A stretch of DNA of 64,000 nucleotides, from NCBI RefSeq assembly GCF_010111755.1, contig NC_088963.1:1302001-1366000 (forward strand), given 5' to 3'. Of the stretch, positions 19,380-28,600 are shown in pieces (position 1 is the stretch's first letter; each line of letters opens with the position of its first letter). The stretch is from Nakaseomyces glabratus. Taxonomy: Eukaryota > Ascomycota > Saccharomycetes > Saccharomycetales > Saccharomycetaceae. The position numbers and the translations under genes are program-made. The notes under the pieces were generated by a model. That model had not been told where the DNA came from and did no database searches. It was given only the letters and a program-made list of their open reading frames with translations.

Positions 19380-19457
19380 CACTCAGCAGCACACGCACAA
19401 CACACTGCACAACACTCAGCAGCACACGCACAACACACTGCACAACACACTGCACAA
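19380..19457. repeat. 33-bp minisatellite, two copies plus a 12-bp partial
   Basis: Two exact 33-bp copies (19380-19412 and 19413-19445) beginning CACTCAGCAGCACACGC, then a partial copy CACACTGCACAA. CA-rich on this strand. It lies about 1.0-1.1 kb upstream of GND1. Confidence 0.92.
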
Positions 19458-19582
19458 CAAACGCATATCACGTATAACCCCTTCCATAACACCGACTACG
19501 CGTAGCAACACAGAAACAACTGCACCTTGCTATTTCATTTTCTCTCTATCTTATCTCAACCGTAAAGGATTTACACATAGTT

Positions 19583-19822
19583 CCCCTCACTCTGCCTCCC
19601 CACCCCCCTTCCCCCTGGACGCCCCTATACTATACACATTGCCACCGAGGAAGCGTACCTTAACTACTCCTATACTTGCGAGTCTGGCTTCCCAGCTTCC
19701 CCATTCTACTCCTCCTCCACCCCCTTCCTTTTCCCCTTTCCCCTTTTCAAATCACAGCCTACGTCATACACTTTAAGGTACCCTTCACGGTACTACCCTT
19801 TTCTGACTTGCCACCCCCCCCT
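19583..19822. promoter_or_regulatory. C-rich tract with a cluster of STRE cores (CCCCT)
   Basis: CCCCT, the complement of the Msn2/Msn4 STRE core AGGGG, occurs at 19583, 19605, 19612, 19622, 19721, 19733, 19740 and 19818. The density partly reflects the polypyrimidine composition. It lies 665-905 bp upstream of GND1, an oxidative-stress-relevant NADPH source. Confidence 0.45.
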
Positions 19823-20059
19823 TTTCATCTGGCACAGAGTAACTCGCACAAGACCCACGATAAGCACACTGTGAACTCTGTGAAGATATCTCTCCCCTGC
19901 AGCACAGTCTACACATCTAAGCAATACCTCTATCACACCGACCAACGGTGTTATGATATCGTACCGTGTGTGTGGGACCAAGCTATCCTCTCTACAAAGA
20001 CTTCTGTGAGCAACTAGGAAAGCCAGTTTTCCCTTTTGCGTGTCTACAAAGCTTCTAGC

Positions 20060-20095
20060 AAGTGCAACAAGTGCAACAAGTGCAAGAAGTGCAAG
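20060..20095. repeat. Tandem 9-bp repeat, AAGTGCAAC/G x4
   Basis: Four 9-bp copies with a C-to-G change at the last base in copies 3 and 4. It lies about 390-430 bp upstream of GND1. Confidence 0.9.
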
Positions 20096-20487
20096 TCCAA
20101 CACCGTTAACACTTCTCGTCTACACTACATTCAGACTCCCCTTGCAACTACTAATCTTACATACGATCGCCCCCTTTCAAAATTGGTGTCTTTTCTGGCT
20201 TTCAATAGGGGATTTTCCTCATAGCTCCTAAACACTCGATGACAAAAAAAAACTACACCAATTGGCACAAGGAAAACGAAAAAAAATTAATATAAATAGG
20301 GATGGGTTGAACAAACTTCCTTCCCAAAAATTTGTAAACTCTTGTAGATAACACACCACCAATTGAGTATTGAAAATTGTTCCCTTGTCTTTTCTAACCT
20401 AAGGAAGAAAATAAATAAAAAAGGGTTTTTCTCTACAAACTTTCACTTACAAAAAAAAACAACAACAACAACTATCGATAAAAAAAA

Positions 20488-21957
20488 ATGTCTGCTGATT
20501 TCGGTTTGATTGGTTTGGCCGTTATGGGTCAAAACTTGATCCTAAACATTGCTGACCACGGTTACACTGTTGTTGCTTACAACAGATCCGTTGACAAGGT
20601 CCACCAATTCTTGGACAACGAAGCCAAGGGTAAGTCCATCATCGGTGCTGAGTCCATCGAGGACTTGGTCGCCAAGTTGAAGAGACCTAGAAAGATCATG
20701 ATGTTGGTCAAGGCCGGTGCCCCAGTCGACGGTTTGATCGCTCAATTGGTTCCACACTTGGAAAAGGGTGACATCATCATTGACGGTGGTAACTCCCACT
20801 TCCCAGACTCTAACAGACGTTACGAGGAGTTGAAGGCCAAGGGTATCTTGTTCGTCGGCTCTGGTGTCTCTGGTGGTGAAGACGGTGCCCGTTACGGTCC
20901 ATCTTTGATGCCAGGTGGTGCCGAAGAAGCTTGGCCACACATCAAGGAGATCTTCCAATCCATCTCCGCCAAGTCCGACGGTGAGCCATGTTGTGACTGG
21001 GTTGGCCCAGCTGGTTCTGGTCACTACGTCAAGATGGTCCACAACGGTATCGAATACGGTGACATGCAGTTGATCTGTGAAGCCTACGACATCATGAAGA
21101 GAATCGGTGGTTTCACCGACAAGGAAATCTCCGAAGTCTTCGGCAAGTGGGACACTGGTGTTCTAGACTCTTTCTTGGTCGAAATTACCACCAACATCCT
21201 AAAGAAGGACGACGTTGACGGTAAGCCATTGGTTGAAAAGATCATGGACTCTGCTGGTCAAAAGGGTACCGGTAAGTGGACCGCCATCAACGCCTTGGAC
21301 CTAGGTATGCCAGTCTCTTTGATTGGTGAAGCCGTCTTCGCTAGATGTTTGTCTGCTCTAAAGTGTGAAAGAGTTAAGGCCTCCAAGACTTTGCCAGGCC
21401 CAGAAATTCCAAAGGACTTGATCAAGGACAGACAACAATTCATTGACGACTTGGAACAAGCCCTATACGCTTCTAAGATCATCTCCTACGCTCAAGGTTT
21501 CATGTTGATCAGAGAAGCCGCTAAGACTTACGGCTGGAAGCTAAACAACCCAGCTATTGCTCTAATGTGGAGAGGTGGTTGTATCATCAGATCCGTCTTC
21601 TTGGGTGAAATCACCAAGGCTTACAGAGAAAACCCAGACTTGGAAAACTTGCTATTCCACAAGTTCTTCAAGGACGCCGTCACCAAGGCTCAAGGTGGCT
21701 GGAGAAGATCTTTGGCTTTGGCTGCCACTTACGGTATCCCATCCCCAGCCTTCGCCACCGCTTTGTCCTTCTACGATGGTTACAGATCTGAAAGATTGCC
21801 AGCTAACTTGTTGCAAGCTCAACGTGACTACTTCGGTGCTCACACTTTCAGAGTCTTGCCAGAATGTGCTTCCGACTCCCTACCAAAGGACAAGGACATC
21901 CACATCAACTGGACCGGTCACGGTGGTAACGTCTCTTCTACCACTTACGATGCTTAA
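20488..21957 (+). CDS. GND1: 6-phosphogluconate dehydrogenase (decarboxylating)
   Basis: Gnd1 oxidises 6-phosphogluconate to ribulose 5-phosphate, CO2 and NADPH in the oxidative pentose phosphate pathway. The 489 residues equal the S. cerevisiae length. The N-terminal Rossmann fold carries [11 protein letters not shown] (6-16) for NADP. The catalytic residues K182, H185, N186 and E189 are all present in [14 protein letters not shown], followed by the family signature through ICEAY. GGVSGG-type substrate-binding glycines lie at 124-130. Codon use is extremely biased (TTG, GGT, AAG, ACC), the strongest in the window together with PRC1, which marks a very highly expressed gene. GND1 rather than GND2 is chosen from its SVP26 and SSP1 neighbours. 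The leader just before the ATG is A-rich. Confidence 0.97.
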   Translation: MSADFGLIGLAVMGQNLILNIADHGYTVVAYNRSVDKVHQFLDNEAKGKSIIGAESIEDLVAKLKRPRKIMMLVKAGAPVDGLIAQLVPHLEKGDIIIDGGNSHFPDSNRRYEELKAKGILFVGSGVSGGEDGARYGPSLMPGGAEEAWPHIKEIFQSISAKSDGEPCCDWVGPAGSGHYVKMVHNGIEYGDMQLICEAYDIMKRIGGFTDKEISEVFGKWDTGVLDSFLVEITTNILKKDDVDGKPLVEKIMDSAGQKGTGKWTAINALDLGMPVSLIGEAVFARCLSALKCERVKASKTLPGPEIPKDLIKDRQQFIDDLEQALYASKIISYAQGFMLIREAAKTYGWKLNNPAIALMWRGGCIIRSVFLGEITKAYRENPDLENLLFHKFFKDAVTKAQGGWRRSLALAATYGIPSPAFATALSFYDGYRSERLPANLLQAQRDYFGAHTFRVLPECASDSLPKDKDIHINWTGHGGNVSSTTYDA

Positions 21958-22469
21958 ACATTTTTAAGATTAAGATAAATCAAAATTATATCGTTTTATT
22001 TTTTATATCCAATTAATGTTTTTGAATTTTAACGCTCGGTTAGTTAGGTTTTGATGTTTAATTTTGTCTTAAAAGTGGATCAGACTGCACAGATACCAGT
22101 ACGAGTCCCTACTTTTGGGCAAAAGAAGAAAATGCAACAGCGGAAACTGCCCCATCCACTCAAGTAGATGAGTAGGCTCTGCTCTCTTTTTTTTCTCAAG
22201 CTTCTTTTATATTATTTACTATAGTTTCTTATGTAAGAGAGCTTTGTCAATATAACAATATATTATAAAGTACAAATTATATTTGCCATGACTTTTTTTG
22301 TGTCGCTATGGGGACGAAAATTGCCGCTCTACGACAATAACCGTACGTTATCAAAAATATAACCAATGACATTAAGAGTCGCTACGCAGAAGGATAGTAT
22401 TTGTAACTAATAATTCCATGCCTCTGAACCGTCAACAAATATTAAGTTAGTCTGCTTATAGTGTGCATT
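21958..22469. other. GND1 3' region and SSP1 promoter
   Basis: 512 bp, AT-rich, with TA-rich transcript-end sequences soon after the GND1 stop. A moderately GC-rich patch at about 22075-22190 is unexplained. I could not match it to a known snoRNA by eye. Confidence 0.5.
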
Positions 22470-24341
22470 ATGAATATATACACAGCCCCGGAGGCTATCA
22501 ATATTGTGAATCATCATCCCCAACAGTCAGTAGAGCCTCCCGATGATAATATTTACAAACACAATCAACCACAGTACGCAAAGAAACCCGCTAAGAGAAG
22601 TTATCTATATGAGAAATTAAAATCCATTTTTATTGCTCAAAGAAATAGTCCGACCGAACATCAGTCGGATGGGAACCCTTTTTATAAGTCGTGGCTAAGC
22701 TTCAAAAAAGGTTTACCATCCAATGAGGACAAAAGTGGCGAGTACGATCAATTCTTAACTAATTTCCAAGATGTGACTATACCTATTGGAATCAGAACAC
22801 CCTCAATTCGCGTGAATGTTCGCGAGGATCAAAACATTGTACCCACTGATCAGCTAAAACTTAGAGATCTGGAACCAAGTGAGGCTTCTAATCCTGCGCT
22901 TGGCACTAATAACATGAATTGGTCTAAACCAGAAATTAATGACCAACAAGACATGACAAAAATAGGCTCTAATGGTGACATAACTAATGAATGGAGAGTT
23001 AATAGTATTGGCGATTTATCTTTCAATGCCAACAGAAGTACAAACGGAGATGATGAGGAAAAACCTAAATCTGCGCCAGGTTCCTATGATCCATATCCCA
23101 AACAGTTTGACCCTAATACTATAGATATGTCGTCGATGGCAATTGTACAGAACCCAATTTATAGAAGAAATGTCTACCTACAAGCCATAAAAAAAAGGCT
23201 AAGAGCTATCTCTTCAAAGAGAAGTGAGTTGTGGAAAGCTGAGAGGAAATTACTAAAGGATTTAAGTACCTGGGAAAAGAACCCATATCTAATTGGAACT
23301 GTAACACCATCTTTGGTGGATGATATAATAAGTTTGTTTAACAAGGATGTCGAATATGAACAAAGAGTTAGTCAAGCGCTGAAACTATTGGTTGATAGTT
23401 TAGGATTTGTATCAAAAAGGGAAACAGAATTGATAAATGCAAAAAAAGAGCTCAACGCTGTTCTTACAAAATATAATAAATCAAAAGAAAAAAAACCAGA
23501 AACTAACGAAGAATTACAAATACTGAAAGAGCGAGTGATTACAGTACAACAGTCGCTTGAAGTAATTCAATTCCACTATGACCAGTCCATATCGGTATTT
23601 GCCAGAAAACAATTCACCAATTTCGGCATCGAGTTATTTGAATCTTGTTCAGGTCTGAAGAATAATGCAGGAAATTTTATCAAAAATTCATTCACTGAAT
23701 TAGAGAAAGCAAACGCAGATTGCTTCACAGAAGATTTAGAAAATCTTAGGAGACGCCGGGCACAACAATACTGGTCTACACTACCACCAGAAGATAGAAG
23801 AAACCCAATAAAATGGGAAAATCTTAAATCAGGTTTATATGAACACGAAGATTCATTATTGAAAATTGTGTACAGCTCTCTCCCAACTGTTTACTCACCA
23901 AATTCGATCTCTAAATACCCATTAAACTTTGATGAGATGCCCCACAATTTTGGAATCTCGGAAGAGTCATATATATTTAAATCATGGCAAGAACTCGATC
24001 AAGAGGCCAAAAACCAACCAACCGATAATGCTGATCAAACTCAGAATTGGAAATATGAATCACATGAAAACAAACATACCACTAACATTTTCGATGAAAA
24101 TTATAGAGATACTAGCTCCCAAACAATCACTAAAATGCCTGTAAACACAATAGAGGGACGAACGATTAATAGAGATGTCAGAGTTTCAGAAAACAGGAAT
24201 TCTAACCAGGAGTCCACTAATGACAGTGTATTAAAATTGAATGAAGCCATTAAACAAGCTGAGGGAACTCTTGAAGAAAATGGCTGGGCGGCCAATTCAA
24301 GCTCTATACCAGGAAATAAGGAAAACAAAAATGAAAGTTAA
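22470..24341 (+). CDS. SSP1: Sporulation protein Ssp1, leading-edge coat of the prospore membrane
   Basis: Ssp1 is a meiosis-specific component of the coat at the lip of the growing prospore membrane, and its removal allows the membrane to close. I take the ATG at 22470, giving 623 residues (about 571 in S. cerevisiae). The upstream in-frame GTG is not a yeast start. The N-terminal third is hydrophilic and Asn/Ser/Pro-rich. A central region (about 235-385) is highly charged and helical, with KKRLRAISSKRSELWKAERK and long Lys/Glu-rich coiled-coil segments reminiscent of a BAR-like fold, and the C-terminus is polar. No catalytic motif is visible. The name is inferred from the exact place between GND1 and PFS1 (YHR184W), with compatible length and composition. 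Confidence 0.78.
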   Translation: MNIYTAPEAINIVNHHPQQSVEPPDDNIYKHNQPQYAKKPAKRSYLYEKLKSIFIAQRNSPTEHQSDGNPFYKSWLSFKKGLPSNEDKSGEYDQFLTNFQDVTIPIGIRTPSIRVNVREDQNIVPTDQLKLRDLEPSEASNPALGTNNMNWSKPEINDQQDMTKIGSNGDITNEWRVNSIGDLSFNANRSTNGDDEEKPKSAPGSYDPYPKQFDPNTIDMSSMAIVQNPIYRRNVYLQAIKKRLRAISSKRSELWKAERKLLKDLSTWEKNPYLIGTVTPSLVDDIISLFNKDVEYEQRVSQALKLLVDSLGFVSKRETELINAKKELNAVLTKYNKSKEKKPETNEELQILKERVITVQQSLEVIQFHYDQSISVFARKQFTNFGIELFESCSGLKNNAGNFIKNSFTELEKANADCFTEDLENLRRRRAQQYWSTLPPEDRRNPIKWENLKSGLYEHEDSLLKIVYSSLPTVYSPNSISKYPLNFDEMPHNFGISEESYIFKSWQELDQEAKNQPTDNADQTQNWKYESHENKHTTNIFDENYRDTSSQTITKMPVNTIEGRTINRDVRVSENRNSNQESTNDSVLKLNEAIKQAEGTLEENGWAANSSSIPGNKENKNES

Positions 24342-24543
24342 AAAATTAATATTAAATCGATGTAAATCAGTTTTTATTCAATTTAACCACACTATTGTCA
24401 TAGTATTTGTAATTAAATTATAGGATCTTGCCTTATATCTGTGTGATGATGAGCGGCCAAAAACTGGAATTGCGAATGTATTTTCAACTCTAGCTCTAAT
24501 AAATATTGTTTACTAGCAATAGCTTAAAATTTAAGTAGAGTAT

Positions 24544-25323
24544 TTATTCAGAAGATAAGGTTGAAGAATCAAAGGAGTCATGATGCTTTGCTTTCTGTTC
24601 AGATAAGTATGCCTTCCTAACTAGAGAGTCAATCTTTCTACTTTGTAAGTAGATAATATCTTGATAATCTCCAAATGAGAACGAATCATTGCTAAAATAC
24701 TCCGAATCCTGGAAATCAAACTCATTTTCTTCCCAATGAATTGACATATTACTTTCAGAATCAATGTACTTGTATTTTATAAAACCTGACATTTCTAACC
24801 AATTCTCTACTTTATCTTTTGTTGGCATATTCTTCTCTTCTCTGGGGTTGAATTTAATATGACTGTCATAATATGATGAACATTGATTTGTATTTGAGCT
24901 ACTGTGATAAAATTCACCATATGGACATACCTGATTTTGTACTGACTGACTAGGATTGTCTCTTATAAAGTTTAATGAAGCTCGGTCGTTTCTTTGACAA
25001 TTAGTATCGTTGTTAGAAATTTTCTTTGACTTTTGAAATTGAGGTAAATATTCCATTAAGTTTTCATCAATGAACCATTCATTTTTGCCAATACTATTTA
25101 TTTTTTTATACAGTTCATGCTTGATTGAAATATCCTTATCTATAATTTTGTTTTCATCCCGGTTACTGTTCTCGGGAATAGTATAATTTACATTAATCGT
25201 TTGTTCTCTTGGCCATAATGTCACAAAATCACCATCAAATTTAGGAGAATATCTTTCACTGGTTTGAATGAAATTATGCAACATTGCCATTTTATTTTCC
25301 AGCATATCCTGCTGATCGGACAT
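24544..25323 (-). CDS. PFS1: Sporulation protein Pfs1 (Ady1)
   Basis: Pfs1/Ady1 is a small yeast-specific protein required for prospore membrane formation at selected spindle poles in meiosis. The frame codes 259 residues (about 237 in S. cerevisiae). It is hydrophilic, rich in Asn, Ser, Asp, Glu and Tyr, with no membrane segment or known domain. A C-terminal segment (about 225-255) is charged and helical. Identification rests on position: it is convergent with SSP1 and next to KOG1, exactly as YHR185C. Sequence recognition alone would not suffice. Confidence 0.72.
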   Translation of the reverse strand: MSDQQDMLENKMAMLHNFIQTSERYSPKFDGDFVTLWPREQTINVNYTIPENSNRDENKIIDKDISIKHELYKKINSIGKNEWFIDENLMEYLPQFQKSKKISNNDTNCQRNDRASLNFIRDNPSQSVQNQVCPYGEFYHSSSNTNQCSSYYDSHIKFNPREEKNMPTKDKVENWLEMSGFIKYKYIDSESNMSIHWEENEFDFQDSEYFSNDSFSFGDYQDIIYLQSRKIDSLVRKAYLSEQKAKHHDSFDSSTLSSE

Positions 25324-25614
25324 ACCTTACTAATTTACTTATTGCTTTACCATTAACAAAATCGAAAGCAATAAAGACTAAATCAACCCAAAACAGCAGA
25401 AAAATAGTTTTCTGGTAATATTTTAGTATGCATTGGAAACATTAAGGTACCTATTGTAATTGTCGTTAATTCTTCAAAATTTCGATGCTACCACAAAAAC
25501 AGGAACAAAGACTTGAAAAGTATTAAATCTTTATAAAAAACAATATGCATAAAATAATGCTGTAGATAATGGTGATTAATAAATAAATATAAAGTATTTT
25601 GTGTATGTGTACAT

Positions 25615-28600
25615 TCACTTAAAGAATGGTAGGTAAATATTATCTCTTTTCTCTTCACATGAATATATATTAACAAAAGAATCATGTGAGTTTGCGGCCG
25701 CCAACATCATACGATGAGGATGGAACGCTAACTGAGACAAAAATGCAGAAGTGGACGACGTATTGGACAGAGTATTACGAATACCTGTTGCAGCAAATGT
25801 ACTTGCAGCACCAATACCTCCAATTGGTTTGGAATTTCTGAAAGACGAAAGGATATCACCAGAAGTTGTCCATAACTTGATGCTTTTTGTACCAGTAGCA
25901 AAAATAGGTGCATGCTCATGTACCTGTACACTAACCATTGTAGTGGAATCACGCTTTCCATCCTTCTTATTTTCATCAACATATGTAGCCACTGGTTGGT
26001 CATGACGGATATCCCATAACTCAACTACACCATTAGTAGAACCACTAACCAATTCTCTATAGCCACCCCTTTGCATATGAACATTATTAATCCATGCTCC
26101 CGGTTTACCACCACCACCTCTCCATCTCCTCACCATTGCCAACCTTGGATCTGTTCTTCTATCGTAGACTCTAATTGTACCATCAGAAAAACCAGCTACA
26201 AATATATTCCCAGCAACTTGATCAGATGTTAAGGACGTAAACAAAGAAGATGTTTTCGCAGGTATATCGACCTCCAAGCTCTCCGACAGTGCATCCCAAA
26301 CTCTAATTATTTTAACATCACCAGTAACTAAAAGGGACCCTCTACTTTGTTGCCACTCTGATAGAAGACCGTTGGAACGGGGAGTCAATAACATGTCTGA
26401 TAATCCCCTCCAGGCAGTTACTAATTGCAAATCGTTAACTGAATGAAGGTTTTTGTATATTTTTATTAAACCATCAGATGAACCTACCATTAATAGAGGG
26501 ATATCGTCCTCATTCATGAGTTTTATATCTGTTACCTTGGTCCCAAATGGATTTCCATTAGAAAATCTAGCGAGTGTCTTATTTTCATCCCAGTCATACA
26601 CTGTAATTGCATCTCTGTCATCTGAAGATACCAAGTAATTCTCAAACTGAGCAAATTTCAGGAGTTTGACCTGAGATTTTGTATCGTAACTACGAATTCT
26701 ATTACTCCAATCTCCATACAACGAAAGCTTCTTCTGTTTTTGAGTCTCCTCAATAATACCTTCGTTTCTTTTTTGACGCCAAAGCTTTGCAATATATGCT
26801 TCACTTCCAGCTTCCTCTGCTTCAGGCTTTCGCATTTGCGGCTCTTGGAAGTACTCTCTAGAATATTCAAGAAACGTGCTTTCCACTGGAAACTTAGTGG
26901 AATTACCAACATGTGAACGTGGTGCTCTAGCAGTAGGCAGACTAACTTTTGGTGTATTTATGTAAGACATGCCCGATAATATATTGCCTTTGTTTTCATC
27001 TTCTTCACCAGTTTCATCTTTTCTTTGACGGAAATTAGTCAATAAACTAAAAAGCCCACCATTAGTCTCTTTTGAGATGCCTGACACTTTGGTACTTTTT
27101 ATAGTTTCATTTGGTATTGTGGCTTTACCATTCATTGGTCCTATCGGCTTTTTAACTATTTGGATTTGAGAGTTACCAAAATTCAGCTTTCCACTCTGAT
27201 TTAGACTGGAACTTCTTGCCGAAAGATATGCTTCGATTTTTGAAAATGCTTCTCCAAGATCCTTATGAACGCTTAATTCCAGCAATATATAATCTATTAC
27301 CTTTTCTGCTATTTTGCTGATTTCTGTGAATGGATCAGCAGACAAAATCAACAAACCCTTCCATATTATACTGAACACAGATCCTTTAGTAAATGAATTT
27401 TTCCCTCTAAATTCCTCACTGTCAAACGTCGCACCCTTACTCTGTGCTATTTCATCCAATAATTCTTGAAATACAACAACAATAAAAAAATTGCAATAAC
27501 GATATACAATCTGAGAAAACATAATTGCCAGTTCTTTCCTAACTAGTGGAGATCCATCATTCCTCAAAGGCAAACAAGCTATCAAATTAACAATCTCTTG
27601 CTGCTTGATCTTTTTCAGGTCAACATTCTCAAGCTGAGACTGACGTATCTGACAATGATGCATCTGTTGTTCGAGTTTAGATTGTTGTTGTTCAAGTTGC
27701 TGATGCTGCTGAGGAGTCTGTGATTGCTGGGAATGAATGTTATTATGAATATATTGTAGTTGTGTATGAAGTTGCTGATATTGTTGTTCTAGACCCTGTT
27801 GCAGACCGATAATAATTTCTGCATCATCAAAGCCGGAAATAAAATATTTCAGTGCCAAGACTGTCGCTGTTCTTACTTCTGGAACTGGGTCCTTTATGGC
27901 TTTCACAAGTGTGTCCATTACACCTGTGGTCATACATATGCTTTTATGCAACGGATTCTCATTATACAATAACCCAATTAGTAGAATTGACCATTGTCTC
28001 AACAAAGGAACATCAGAGTTCAAAATATAGTAGGATAATTTGTTCAATAGCTCTACACTGAAGCAATGCATCTGTCCAGATTTAAAATCCTGAATAAAGG
28101 ATGCCAAAACAAAAGCAGCCATTGCTTTTTGCTCATCTGTTGTTGAGGATGTATGAAGCTGTGATTGGTAAACCTGACTTCTTGTATTTTGTTGATCATA
28201 TAATTGAGTTCTAGAACCATTCATGACAGGCATAGTACTCATGGATATACCCCCGTTACTGAAAGAAGGGCCTGCAGTTATTGAAGGTGAAACTCTCCAA
28301 TCTGGTGCAAGAATTGACACGAAATACATGTACCCCTTCTCCTTGATCAGGTCTGCTTGTGTATTTTTATAATCAATTGACATTATTCTAGCCCAAATAA
28401 AAACTAAAATTGGTTTCAACTCTTGCGCAGGACTTTGAAGCAGTTTTAGCACATATGGAAATATACCTATCGATAATGATAAATACACAGCCCAAGGCCC
28501 CAAATCTAAAAAACGTGATAAGAGTACTAATGCCCTAATTCTATGCACTTGCGACAACAATACTTGTAGCACAATTGGTAACTGTTCTGGGGGGTTTCTA

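Larger units (their letters stand above)
18862..20487. other. Long GND1 upstream region; RGD3 (YHR182W) absent
   Basis: 1,626 bp. S. cerevisiae has RGD3, a gene of about 785 codons, between SVP26 and GND1, and nothing resembling it remains here. The region holds a minisatellite, a C-rich stretch with many CCCCT motifs (about 19583-19822), a 9-bp tandem repeat and an A-rich leader immediately before GND1. The frames at 19676-20224 are compositional. Confidence 0.7.

Noticed and set aside
19676..20231. Short plus-strand frames upstream of GND1
   Set aside because: Composed of C-rich tracts and the 9-bp repeat. No relation to RGD3 could be seen.
20542..21042. 166-codon frame antisense to GND1
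   Set aside because: Long antisense frames are an expected by-product of strong codon bias in highly expressed genes. The sense strand is clearly GND1.
22461..22469. GTG three codons upstream as the SSP1 start
   Set aside because: Yeast nuclear genes start at ATG. The first in-frame ATG is at 22470.
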